The position numbers were made by a program, and so were the translations under genes. Below the pieces are notes generated by a model. It did not search any database. It was not told the DNA's origin and worked only from the letters and a program-made list of their open reading frames with translations. Shown here piece by piece: positions 1 through 8,152 of a DNA stretch of 64,000 nt (its first letter is position 1; each line of letters starts with the position of its first letter). The stretch is from positions 1-64,000 of the forward strand of contig CAZRXG010000020.1 of assembly GCA_964603985.1 (NCBI GenBank), read 5' to 3'. The stretch is from CAZRXG01 sp964603985 (lineage in GTDB: Bacteria > Chloroflexota > Anaerolineae > Aggregatilineales > UBA3940).

Positions 1-57
1 TACATCATGAACGTTGGACTGGACGAAGTCTTCAACCCCAAACTCAGGGAGATGTAA
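1..57 (+). CDS. ABC importer permease, C-terminal end only (DppC/OppC-like)
   Basis: The first reading frame is open from base 1 to a TAA at 55-57 and encodes the last 18 residues of a protein ending GLDEVFNPKLREM. That tail resembles the GL-x-D-x-x-(D/N)-P-(R/K)-L-R ending of DppC/OppC-type permeases of peptide ABC importers. The rest lies outside the window. The two ATPase genes that follow at once fit the usual order permease, permease, ATPase, ATPase. The AGGGAG at 46-51 inside this tail serves as ribosome binding site for the next gene. The call rests on a short tail plus context. Confidence 0.6.
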   Translation, partial: YIMNVGLDEVFNPKLREM

Positions 58-61
58 AAGC

Positions 62-1015
62 GTGAGTCTACGAGCAGAAAACCTCACAATCTATTACCAA
101 ACCCTTCGAGGGGATGTCCAGGCACTGGAGGAGGCAACGTTCTCCATTGCGGATGGGGAAATCATGGGATTGGCGGGGGAGTCGGGCTGTGGGAAAACTA
201 CGCTCGGCCACAGCCTGGTCCTCTTGACCCCCCCGATGAGATATGTCAAGGGGCACGTGATACTCGACGACGAAGAGCTCCCCATCTGGGATACGGGAAA
301 GATGGACCCCTTCAGGTTCAGGAAGATTTCCATCATACCCCAGTACGCCATGAGTGCCATGAATCCCACGCGAAAAATCGGGAAGATGACATCAGAGCTT
401 CTCGAATCTAGAGGGATCACCTTCAAAGCCGCGCTGCCTGAGTTAAGGCGGAGACTTGATCTGGTTGAGCTGTCACATGACGTGCTGACCATGTACCCGA
501 TAGAGCTTTCTGGCGGGATGAAGCAGCGAATGGTGATGGTTCTCTCCACTTTGCTGAACCCCTCGCTGCTCATCGCCGATGAGATCACCTCGGCGCTTGA
601 CGTTTCCACGCAAAAGGCTGTCGCAGAGATGCTCGTCGAATTCCGAGACAGGGAATACGTGAACAGCATGATCGTCATCACTCACGATATTTCGATACTC
701 TACCAGATCGCAGACAGCATCATGGTCATGTACGCCGGGCAACTGGCCGAAAAAGCCCCAACCGATGTGATCATCAATTCCCCCCGGCACCCGTACACGA
801 AGCTGCTGATTTCGTCACTGCCCAAAGTCGGTGTGAAATATTCCGAGAAAAGACTGGCAGGCATTCCCGGAAAACCCCCCTTGCTGCTCGACCCTCCGGT
901 TGGATGTCGCTTCAGAGAGCGATGTCCCGTCGCGTTCGATAAATGCCTGGAAGAGCCTCCATTCATTGAAATCGAGAACGACCACTTCGTTGCCTGTTGG
1001 AAGGAGTTCGACTAG
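62..1015 (+). CDS. Peptide/oligosaccharide ABC importer ATPase, DppD/OppD type
   Basis: This is one of the two ATPases of a DppD/OppD-DppF/OppF-type importer and would power uptake from the inner face of the membrane. Seen in the sequence: Walker A GESGCGKTT, Q-loop IPQY, signature LSGGMKQR, Walker B with the catalytic Glu in LLIADEITSALD, and the switch His in ITHD. The C-terminal extension carries the family Cys motif CRFRERCPVAFDKC. I chose GTG at 62 because the upstream permease stops at 57 and AGGGAG lies 10 bases ahead; the open frame begins at 14 but would overlap the permease. The usual DEP after Walker B is DEI here. Substrate is not shown by sequence; the neighbouring cellobiose phosphorylase makes beta-glucan oligosaccharides at least as likely as peptides. 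Confidence 0.88.
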   Translation: MSLRAENLTIYYQTLRGDVQALEEATFSIADGEIMGLAGESGCGKTTLGHSLVLLTPPMRYVKGHVILDDEELPIWDTGKMDPFRFRKISIIPQYAMSAMNPTRKIGKMTSELLESRGITFKAALPELRRRLDLVELSHDVLTMYPIELSGGMKQRMVMVLSTLLNPSLLIADEITSALDVSTQKAVAEMLVEFRDREYVNSMIVITHDISILYQIADSIMVMYAGQLAEKAPTDVIINSPRHPYTKLLISSLPKVGVKYSEKRLAGIPGKPPLLLDPPVGCRFRERCPVAFDKCLEEPPFIEIENDHFVACWKEFD

Positions 1016-1016
1016 G

Positions 1017-1955
1017 ATGCTTAAGCTTGACCAATTATCAAAAGTCTATAATGTCGGAACCTTCGGAGGGAAAGAACTCCACGCAGTGAGCGACATCAGC
1101 TTCGATGTCGAAGATGGAGAGGTGGTCTCCTTAATTGGGGAGAGTGGAAGCGGGAAAAGCACCATCGGGAAGATGATTTTACGGCTCATCCCGCAAAGCT
1201 CGGGGGCGATTATCATCGACGGAGTCGACATTTCCACCCTTAAAGGCAGCGAACTTAAAGATTACTACCGGAATGTGCAGGGGGTTTTTCAAGACCCATT
1301 TAGCTCCTACAATCCGGTCTTCAAAGTTGATCGGATTTTCAAGATCGTCAGGGACGAATTTTTCCCGGGGATAAAAGGCCCGCAGTGGATCGACAAATTA
1401 CACAGTTCGCTAGAGGCCGTCGGCCTGAACCCTGCTCACGTCTTGAACAAATTCCCCCACCAGCTCAGTGGCGGGCAGCTCCAACGTCTTCTTATCGCCC
1501 GCGCACTATTGCTGGATATCCGGTTTCTTGTGGCAGATGAGATCATAAGCATGCTCGATGCATCCACGCGGATCGACGTTCTCAACCTGTTGGCAGACCT
1601 CAAGTCCCGCGGCCTATCCATCCTGTTCATAACGCATGACCTCTCACTGGGTTACTACATAAGTGAAAGAGCGGTAATTCTCTATCGCGGATGTATCGCG
1701 GAGATGGGTGCGACCGAGAAAATATTCGACAATCCACTGCACCCATACACAAAGATGCTCATGGCCTCCGTCCCACGCCTGGATAAGAAGTGGGAGGAGG
1801 TAGAGATAGAGCTGAGGGCAAAGCAGTCAGAGGATATCGGCGGTTGTGTCTACTTCGAAAGGTGTCCGGTTGCAGAGCCAGACTGCGCCCGACACAGGCC
1901 CGCGCTTACGGAGGTGGAAAGCGATCACTTCGTGGCATGCATCCACTATACGTGA
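1017..1955 (+). CDS. Peptide/oligosaccharide ABC importer ATPase, DppF/OppF type
   Basis: Second ATPase of the importer, partner of the gene just upstream. Walker A GESGSGKST, Q-loop GVFQDPFSSYNP, signature LSGGQLQR, Walker B FLVADEIISMLD, switch His in ITHD, and a C-terminal Cys motif CVYFERCPVAEPDC of the oligopeptide-ATPase family. ATG at 1017 is preferred over the longer open frame from 900 because AAGGAG lies at 1001-1006 and the start then falls one base after the preceding stop. Length is about 312 residues, normal for the family. As in its partner, Pro after the catalytic Glu is Ile. Base composition is clearly poorer in GC than the genes further right. A hairpin terminator follows at 1988-2028, so the operon probably ends here. 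Confidence 0.88.
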   Translation: MLKLDQLSKVYNVGTFGGKELHAVSDISFDVEDGEVVSLIGESGSGKSTIGKMILRLIPQSSGAIIIDGVDISTLKGSELKDYYRNVQGVFQDPFSSYNPVFKVDRIFKIVRDEFFPGIKGPQWIDKLHSSLEAVGLNPAHVLNKFPHQLSGGQLQRLLIARALLLDIRFLVADEIISMLDASTRIDVLNLLADLKSRGLSILFITHDLSLGYYISERAVILYRGCIAEMGATEKIFDNPLHPYTKMLMASVPRLDKKWEEVEIELRAKQSEDIGGCVYFERCPVAEPDCARHRPALTEVESDHFVACIHYT

Positions 1956-1987
1956 GGAACAGCCCCTTTCAAGGAGACCTTTTACTT

Positions 1988-2028
1988 AGAGCTTTGCTGT
2001 AAGAAAAACTACAGCAGGCGCTCTTTTT
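1988..2028 (+). terminator. Rho-independent terminator after ABC importer
   Basis: Arms AGAGC (1988-1992) with GCTCT (2020-2024) and GCTGTA (1996-2001) with TACAGC (2010-2015) enclose an A-rich loop. A run of five T follows at 2024-2028. It lies 33 bases after the ATPase stop. Confidence 0.75.
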
Positions 2029-2151
2029 CGGCCCATCTGGGAGCGCTCTCAGAGCCGGCGGGCGTTCTGTTAACGAGGTTACCGGCATCGCCGTTCACAT
2101 TTGATACGTGGGTTGGCTCATCGTTCGCAACACAAAGCCAGCGGAGGCACC

Positions 2152-4596
2152 ATGCGTTACGGCTACTTTGACGATCAGCACCGCGAATATGTCATAACCC
2201 GGCCAGATACGCCCCTGCCCTGGATCAACTACCTGGGCAGCGAGGCCTACTATGGTATCATCTCCAACACAGCGGGAGGCTACTCGTTTTACCGTGACGC
2301 GCGCCTCAGACGCCTGACACGCTATCGCTATAATAACGTCCCGCTCGACAACAGCGGGCGCTACATTTACCTGCGGGACGACGACCGCGCCACGTTCTGG
2401 TCGCCGACCTGGCAGCCAACGTGCCACGATCTGGAGGACTATACCTGCCGCCATGGCCAGGGTTATACCGTTATCGGTTCGACCTACGAAGGCATCGCAG
2501 CACAGACCCGGTATTTTGTTCCCCTGGAGGAAAGCCTGGAGATCTGGCAGCTTACGCTGACCAACCGGCGCGACACCCCTGCCAATCTCTCGGTTTTCTC
2601 CAGCATCGAGTTCTGTTTGTGGGATGCACACGACGACACGACCAATTTTCAGCGCAACTTCAGCATCGGCGAAGTGGAGATCGAGGGCAGCGTGATCTAC
2701 CACAAGACCGAGTACCGCGAGCGCCGGAATCATTTCGCCTTCTTTGCTTGTTCCGAGGAACTGGCCGGATTCGATACGCAGCGCAGCACGTTCCTGGGGC
2801 CACACCGGGGCTGGGACAATCCGGCGGCGGTCGAGCGCGGCGAGTCGTTTAACTCGGTGGCGCGCGGCTGGGCACCGATGGGGTCACACCGCGTCAAAGT
2901 TACTCTTGAGCCGGGCGAGTCCCGCCAGATCATTTTCCTGCTCGGTTACCATGAAAACCCTGCCGACCGGAAATTTGCTCCCCCGGATTCGCAGACAATC
3001 AACAAGCAGACGGTCGAGCCGGTCATTGCCAGGTATCTGGTCGAAGACAACGCGGATGCTGCTTTTAAGGCCCTGCGCGCCTACTGGGACGGCCTGCTGG
3101 ACGTTTTCCAGGTGGACACCCCCGACGTCCACACTAACCGGATGGTCAACATCTGGAACGCTTACCAGTGCATGGTCACGTTCAACATGTCGCGGTCGGC
3201 CTCGTTCTTCGAGTCCGGCATTGGGCGCGGCGTGGGCTTCCGCGACTCCAATCAAGACCTGCTGGGGTTCGTCCACATGGTTCCAGAACGAGCCCGCCAG
3301 CGCATCGTGGACATGGCAGCCACACAAATGGAGACGGGTGGCGCATACCATCAGTACCAGCCGCTCACCAAGCGCGGTAACGACGCAATCGGCAGCGGCT
3401 TCAATGACGACCCGCTCTGGCTCATCCTGAGTGTGGCCGCCTATGTGAAAGAGACCGGTGACTGGGACATCCTCGACGAGCCGGTAGAGTACGATAACCG
3501 GCCCGGCACTCAGACCCCTCTCTACGAGCACCTACAGCGCAGCCTGCGCTACACACTGGATCGGCTGGGGTCTCATGGGCTGCCGCTTATCGGTCGGGCC
3601 GACTGGAACGATTGCCTGAATCTCAACACCTTCTCCGATAAACCCGGCGAGTCATTCCAGACCGCGACAATCAAGAACGGCAAGGTTGCCGAGTCGGTTT
3701 TCATCGCAGGATTGTTCGTCCTGGCGGCCAGGGAGATGGCCGAGATCGCGCGCTGCCATGACGTCGCCGATGCCCCCCAGCGCTACCTGGACGCGGCTGT
3801 CCACATGGAGCAGGTCATTTGCGAACACGGCTGGGACGGCGAATGGTTTCTGCGCGCCTACGATCACTTTGGCGAGAAGGTCGGATCGCATGAGTGCGAA
3901 GAGGGCCAGATCTTTGTTGAGGTTCAGGGTTTTTGCATCATGGCCGGGGTGGGCCTGGCAGATGAGCGGGCCGGGCAGGCGCTCAACGCCGTCAACGAGC
4001 GGCTGGCGACGCCGCACGGCATTATTCTCCAGCAGCCTGCTTATTCACGATACTACCTCAACCTGGGTGAGATCTCGTCCTACCCGCCGGGCTACAAGGA
4101 GAACGCCGGGATCTTCTGCCACACCAACCCCTGGATCATGATCGCCGAGACGATGACCGGCAACGGCGACCGGGCACATGATTATTACACCCGCATCAAC
4201 CCCTCGGCGCGCGAGGAGATCAGCGACTTACACCGCTGCGAGCCGTACGTCTACGCTCAGATGATCGCCGGGCGCGATGCCCCGACCCACGGCGAGGCCA
4301 AGAACTCCTGGCTGACCGGCACGGCTGCCTGGAACTACGTTGCCATCACGCAGTGGATCCTGGGCATCCGCCCCACCTTCGAGGGGCTCCAGATCGCCCC
4401 GGTCATTCCTGCCGATTGGCCGGGCTTCACGGCGACCCGCGTCTTCCGTGGTGTGGCCTACCACATCACGGTGAAGCGTGAGGGCGCGGGCAACGCGGCT
4501 TCGCTCGTCGTGGACGGCCAGCCGGTGGCGGGCAACGTTGTGCCGCTCCCGCCGGAGGGAACGACCGGCGTGACCGTCGAGGTCGCGTTGACCTGA
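2152..4596 (+). CDS. Cellobiose phosphorylase (GH94)
   Basis: Cytoplasmic phosphorolysis of cellobiose to alpha-glucose 1-phosphate and glucose (EC 2.4.1.20). The protein of about 814 residues begins MRYGYFDDQHREYVITRPDT and follows the known Cellvibrio (Cellulomonas) gilvus enzyme through its whole length from memory: NMSRSASFFESGIGRG, GFRDSNQDLLGFVH, the catalytic Asp motif GRADWNDCLNL near residues 482-492, and KNSWLTGTAAWN near the C-terminus. Start ATG 2152 has GGAGG at 2143-2147; the open frame reaches upstream to 2101 but without such a signal. It stands alone between a terminator upstream and icd downstream. The importer at 1-1955 may supply its substrate (inference). The specificity call rests on overall likeness to characterised cellobiose enzymes rather than to the chitobiose or cellobionate groups. 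Confidence 0.92.
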   Translation: MRYGYFDDQHREYVITRPDTPLPWINYLGSEAYYGIISNTAGGYSFYRDARLRRLTRYRYNNVPLDNSGRYIYLRDDDRATFWSPTWQPTCHDLEDYTCRHGQGYTVIGSTYEGIAAQTRYFVPLEESLEIWQLTLTNRRDTPANLSVFSSIEFCLWDAHDDTTNFQRNFSIGEVEIEGSVIYHKTEYRERRNHFAFFACSEELAGFDTQRSTFLGPHRGWDNPAAVERGESFNSVARGWAPMGSHRVKVTLEPGESRQIIFLLGYHENPADRKFAPPDSQTINKQTVEPVIARYLVEDNADAAFKALRAYWDGLLDVFQVDTPDVHTNRMVNIWNAYQCMVTFNMSRSASFFESGIGRGVGFRDSNQDLLGFVHMVPERARQRIVDMAATQMETGGAYHQYQPLTKRGNDAIGSGFNDDPLWLILSVAAYVKETGDWDILDEPVEYDNRPGTQTPLYEHLQRSLRYTLDRLGSHGLPLIGRADWNDCLNLNTFSDKPGESFQTATIKNGKVAESVFIAGLFVLAAREMAEIARCHDVADAPQRYLDAAVHMEQVICEHGWDGEWFLRAYDHFGEKVGSHECEEGQIFVEVQGFCIMAGVGLADERAGQALNAVNERLATPHGIILQQPAYSRYYLNLGEISSYPPGYKENAGIFCHTNPWIMIAETMTGNGDRAHDYYTRINPSAREEISDLHRCEPYVYAQMIAGRDAPTHGEAKNSWLTGTAAWNYVAITQWILGIRPTFEGLQIAPVIPADWPGFTATRVFRGVAYHITVKREGAGNAASLVVDGQPVAGNVVPLPPEGTTGVTVEVALT

Positions 4597-4740
4597 CGGC
4601 GCGCGCAGAGAAAAAGTCCCTATATCGGCTAATATCGTTACCTATTCTGCCCCCTAGAGGCGGATTCCGGCCCTGCTGGGCCGAAGCCCGCCGCACCGGT
4701 GCGTCTCCCCTTCGGCGCGTGATAGTTTGGCCTAAAATGG

Positions 4741-4775
4741 TATAATGCCCTTAACATCGCCATCTCATAGGAGGA
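4741..4775 (+). promoter_or_regulatory. icd promoter -10 box and ribosome binding site
   Basis: A perfect -10 hexamer TATAAT lies at 4741-4746. No good -35 box is seen at 16-18 bases upstream. AGGAGGA at 4769-4775 is the ribosome binding site for ATG 4788. Expected leader is about 35 bases. The 190-base gap before icd also contains a small GC hairpin (GGCCC/GGGCC, about 4670-4683) without a T run. Confidence 0.5.
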
Positions 4776-4787
4776 ACGTATACCCTG

Positions 4788-6032
4788 ATGAGCTTCGAGC
4801 ACGTCATTGTGCCGCAGGACGGCCAGCCGATCACTTTTGAGAATAACCAGCTTCATATCCCCGATCACCCGATCATCGCCTTCATCGAAGGCGACGGCAT
4901 CGGACGCGACATCATGACCGCGTCAAAGCGCATCTGGGACGCAGCCATCGAAAAGGCCTACGGGGGAAAGCGCCGGGTCGCCTGGATGGAAATCTACGCT
5001 GGCGAGAAGGCAGCCGGGATCTACGACGGTGACTACATGCCTGAGGAAACCTTCGAGGTCCTGCGCCAGTACCTGGTCGGGATCAAGGGGCCGCTCACCA
5101 CGCCGGTCGGTGGGGGCTTCCGCAGCCTCAACGTGACCCTACGCCAGGTGCTGGACCTGTATGCCTGCATCCGCCCGGTGCGCTGGTACAGGGGCGTCCC
5201 CAGCCCGCTCCGCGAGCCGGAGAAAACCGACGTCGTGATCTTCCGCGAAAACACGGAAGATGTCTACACCGGCATCGAATACGAAGCCGGGACGCCGGAG
5301 AATGAGAAGCTGGCCCGCTTCCTGCGCGATGAGCTGGGAGCTGAGTTCTTCGACGGGGCCGGGCTGGGCATCAAGCCGATCAGCGAATTCGGCACCAAGC
5401 GCCTGGTGCGCAAGGCGATCCAGTATGCCCTTGACCGGGGCCACAAGAACGTCACGCTGGTGCATAAGGGAAACATCCAGAAGTACACCGAGGGGGCCTT
5501 CCGCAAGTGGGGCTACGAAGTCGCCGCCGAAGAGTTCGGCGATGTCACCATCACCGAGGAGCAGTTGTGGTCCGAATACGACGGGAAGCAGCCGGAGGGC
5601 AAGGTCGTGATCAAGGATCGCATCGCCGACGTGATTTTCCAGCAGCTGCTGCTCCGCCCAACCGAGTTCGACGTGCTGGCTGCGCCCAACCTCAACGGCG
5701 ATTACCTCTCCGACGCCGTCGCCGCGCAGGTGGGTGGCATAGGCATCGCACCCGGCGCAAACATCGGTGACCGTGTGGCGCTGTTTGAGGCTACGCACGG
5801 CACCGCGCCGAAGTACACCAACCTGGACAAAGTCAATCCCGGATCGCTGCTCTTCTCCGGCGCAATGATGTTAGAATATATGCAGTGGTGGGACGCGGCG
5901 GAGTTAGTCACCGCCGCCTACGAGAAGACCGTCGCGCAGAAAGTGGTCACCTACGACTTCGCACGCCAGATGGTGGGCGCAAAAGAGGTCAAAACCTCCG
6001 AGTTCGCCACGGCGGTCATTGACAATATGTAG
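4788..6032 (+). CDS. icd: Isocitrate dehydrogenase, NADP-dependent
   Basis: Oxidative decarboxylation of isocitrate to 2-oxoglutarate in the TCA cycle. The 414-residue length and sequence match the bacterial dimeric Icd family. Visible motifs: IEGDGIGRDI near the N-terminus, substrate loop GGGFRSLNV (the Ser corresponds to the regulatory Ser113 of the E. coli enzyme), FRENTEDVYTGIE, and LNGDYLSD. The cofactor region HGTAPKYTNLDKVNPGS and the later YDFAR keep the Lys-Tyr and Tyr/Arg residues that select NADP in E. coli Icd, so NADP rather than NAD is inferred. No AceK-like kinase gene is in the window. The gene has its own promoter and is followed by a HEAT-repeat gene after an 81-base gap holding a 7-bp hairpin (6056-6085) without a T run. 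Confidence 0.96.
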   Translation: MSFEHVIVPQDGQPITFENNQLHIPDHPIIAFIEGDGIGRDIMTASKRIWDAAIEKAYGGKRRVAWMEIYAGEKAAGIYDGDYMPEETFEVLRQYLVGIKGPLTTPVGGGFRSLNVTLRQVLDLYACIRPVRWYRGVPSPLREPEKTDVVIFRENTEDVYTGIEYEAGTPENEKLARFLRDELGAEFFDGAGLGIKPISEFGTKRLVRKAIQYALDRGHKNVTLVHKGNIQKYTEGAFRKWGYEVAAEEFGDVTITEEQLWSEYDGKQPEGKVVIKDRIADVIFQQLLLRPTEFDVLAAPNLNGDYLSDAVAAQVGGIGIAPGANIGDRVALFEATHGTAPKYTNLDKVNPGSLLFSGAMMLEYMQWWDAAELVTAAYEKTVAQKVVTYDFARQMVGAKEVKTSEFATAVIDNM

Positions 6033-6113
6033 GTAGCCACCGCCGCTTGAGTCGGCCACCGGTATTCCGTCCCCGATGCCGGTGGAAGCGAAAGGAACTG
6101 AGGAGACGCGTCA

Positions 6114-7289
6114 GTGGGACTTGAACCGGACACCCGCTCGCAAGCCGAGTTAATAAACGCCTTGCACAACGGGTCACCAGAGGAGCAAAAAGCGACGCTA
6201 AAACGTCTGGCCGTCGTCGGCGATGCCGAGGCACTGGACGCAGTCGTGGACTACCTGCGCGGTCAGCCGTCCGATCTGCGCGCCGAGGGGCTGGAGACTC
6301 TCCGCGTGCTGGCCCACAAGTTTGTGCCCTCAGATCGATACAGCCTGGCCGACGTGCTCATCACCTTTCTGAAAGAAGATGCCTGGGGGCAGAAGCTAAC
6401 CGCAACCCGCCTGCTCAGCGCCCACCCTAACGAGCTGGCGGTTGACGCATTACGCACGCTGGTTCAGCAGGCGCAGGAGAAAGTCCGGGCCGAGCAGCGG
6501 CGGCGCTTCTCCCCGGCCCGCATCCTGGCCGAGCGCATCCTGAGCGAGTCAATCCTTGCCCTGGCGAACTGCGGGGGGCTGCGTGTCCTCCCCACCATCC
6601 TGGAATTCCTTGAAGATCCCGGCCTGCGCCCCATCGCGGCGCGGGCGCTGGGCCTCATCGGCAGCGAGACGGAGCGCCCGCGGCTTGAAGACCTGATCGA
6701 AGATGACAGCGTGCAGGTGCGTGACGCTGCCCAGTGGGCGCTGGGCCTGATGGATCAACGCAATGAGCAGTTCATGCTCCCCCCCGACCAACAGCCGGAG
6801 CCACCGCCCGACCGCCTCACCCCCCTGTACTGGATGCACCGCCAGCTCCGGGCCAGCGACGACGATCTGCTGCAATTCCTGATCGTGCGGGTTGCCATCG
6901 AGCACCTGATCGTCGATGCCTTCTTGAGCGAGGGACGCATCCCGGAGGAGTGCTTCATCACGCTTCGCCGCTACACAGGCAGCGTGCCACCTGAGTTCAA
7001 ACGAAACCAGGCGGAGATCGTCGGCACCTGGAAATATGAGTGGAACGGGCCAGAACTGGAAAAACTGGATGAGCCGCGCCCCTCGCGGCCTCTTGATCCC
7101 GACAGTCCGCCGGGCCACGAAACCAGCATCACGATCAGCTATCCCATTGCCCTCCATGACGAGGAGGAGGGGCTGGTCAGCTTCGACTGCCTGTTCGGGC
7201 CGTTTTTCGGGCGGGGCTGGATCTACCAGATCGCCCGGCGCGGTGACACCTGGTCGTTCGCCCTCCTGCGCCGCACCTGGACCAGTTAG
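6114..7289 (+). CDS. HEAT-repeat protein of unknown function
   Basis: Residues about 10-230 form several helical pairs of HEAT/PBS-lyase type. Examples are ATLKRLAVVGDAEALDAVVD, LRPIAARALGLIGSETERPR and VQVRDAAQWALGLM, with the alternating Ala/Leu/Gly pattern of these repeats. The last 150 residues are not repetitive and I do not recognise them. There is no signal peptide or membrane segment, so it is probably cytosolic and acts by protein binding. The start is GTG 6114 with AGGAG at 6101-6105. It lies 81 bases after icd on the same strand and may be co-transcribed. A terminator follows at 7331-7360. No catalytic motif is visible. Confidence 0.75.
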   Translation: MGLEPDTRSQAELINALHNGSPEEQKATLKRLAVVGDAEALDAVVDYLRGQPSDLRAEGLETLRVLAHKFVPSDRYSLADVLITFLKEDAWGQKLTATRLLSAHPNELAVDALRTLVQQAQEKVRAEQRRRFSPARILAERILSESILALANCGGLRVLPTILEFLEDPGLRPIAARALGLIGSETERPRLEDLIEDDSVQVRDAAQWALGLMDQRNEQFMLPPDQQPEPPPDRLTPLYWMHRQLRASDDDLLQFLIVRVAIEHLIVDAFLSEGRIPEECFITLRRYTGSVPPEFKRNQAEIVGTWKYEWNGPELEKLDEPRPSRPLDPDSPPGHETSITISYPIALHDEEEGLVSFDCLFGPFFGRGWIYQIARRGDTWSFALLRRTWTS

Positions 7290-7330
7290 CCGGTTATTGG
7301 TATCTCCACCCCGAAGCAGCGCCTTTCTGA

Positions 7331-7360
7331 GCCTGCCCTCGCGAGCGCAGGTCTTTTTTA
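7331..7360 (+). terminator. Rho-independent terminator after HEAT gene
   Basis: Arms GCCTGC (7331-7336) and GCAGGT (7347-7352), with CTCGCGAG between them, are followed by six T at 7354-7359. Confidence 0.7.
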
Positions 7361-7392
7361 TGCGAGTCCCCTAGGCGCCCCCCCCGCCGCGC

Positions 7393-7421
7393 TTGCCAGA
7401 TGAACTCTATTGCTATATAAT
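7393..7421 (+). promoter_or_regulatory. Promoter of TetR-exporter operon
   Basis: TTGCCA at 7393-7398 and TATAAT at 7416-7421 are separated by exactly 17 bases. This is the best sigma-70-type promoter in the left half of the window, placed 22 bases before the TetR start codon. Confidence 0.75.
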
Positions 7422-7422
7422 G

Positions 7423-7437
7423 TGAACCAGAGGTTCA
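7423..7437. promoter_or_regulatory. Operator-like palindrome for the TetR regulator
   Basis: TGAACC-AGA-GGTTCA is a perfect 6-bp inverted repeat starting two bases after the -10 box and covering the expected transcription start. A further TGAAC half site lies at 7401-7405 inside the promoter spacer. Position and symmetry fit autorepression by the TetR-family protein encoded immediately downstream. Binding is inferred, not shown. Confidence 0.65.
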
Positions 7438-7443
7438 TACACG

Positions 7444-8151
7444 ATGGAACTATCTGACTGGCCGCAGGTGCACGGCCATATCCTACAGCTCGAACAGGAA
7501 GGTCTGGTGACCCGCACCTTCCGGCGGCTTGACCCTGGCCGCCAGCAGGCGATTCTCACCGCCATCCTGGACGAAGCAATCGAAAGAGGCCCCACCTCGC
7601 TGAACATCAAGCAGGTTGCCGGGCGGGCAGGGGTGTCGGTTGGCTCGCTGTACAACTACTTTGCCAACCGCGACGGCCTGTTGAACTTCGCCGTTGAGCT
7701 GTGCGGGCGCTTCCTGGCCGATGCCTTCGACAGCTTCCGCCCCTACCTGGCGTCGATGCCGCTGCGCGAGGCACTGTCGGCCTACATGGCGGGTGGCGTG
7801 GAGTGGAGCCAGACTCAGGTCGGCTTGGTGCAGTTCTTCCTGCGGGCGGCCTACCGGGGAGACCCCGACCTGACCGAGCGGTTCGTGCGCCCCATCGCGA
7901 CATCCCTGCGGGGGATCGTGCACGAGATGCTGGCCCAGGCCGCCAAGCGGGGCGAGCTTCGGGATGATGTCGATCTGGAGGCCACCACGCGCGTCATCCA
8001 CGCGCTGACCATCGCCGTCGGTGACAGCCAGTTGCTCGCCTACCTGAACACCTACCTCCAGGTGACCGGCGACGACCTTTCGTTTGAGCAAGTCCTGGAG
8101 GCGATGCTCGACCTCATTCTGCACGGCATAGGCACACAACAGGAAGAGTGA
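7444..8151 (+). CDS. TetR-family transcriptional repressor
   Basis: A 235-residue regulator. The N-terminal helix-turn-helix at about residues 50-80 (LNIKQVAGRAGVSVGSLYNY followed by FANRDGLL) is typical of TetR/AcrR proteins. The rest is the all-helical ligand-binding and dimer domain. About 25 residues precede the usual start of the DNA-binding domain. It is the first gene of an operon with an ABC exporter: its TGA ends one base before the ATPase start. It probably represses this operon through the palindrome at 7423-7437 and is released by a compound that the exporter removes (inference by analogy with exporter-linked TetR proteins). ATG 7444 is supported only by a weak AGAGG at 7429-7433. 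Confidence 0.9.
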   Translation: MELSDWPQVHGHILQLEQEGLVTRTFRRLDPGRQQAILTAILDEAIERGPTSLNIKQVAGRAGVSVGSLYNYFANRDGLLNFAVELCGRFLADAFDSFRPYLASMPLREALSAYMAGGVEWSQTQVGLVQFFLRAAYRGDPDLTERFVRPIATSLRGIVHEMLAQAAKRGELRDDVDLEATTRVIHALTIAVGDSQLLAYLNTYLQVTGDDLSFEQVLEAMLDLILHGIGTQQEE

Positions 8152-8152
8152 C

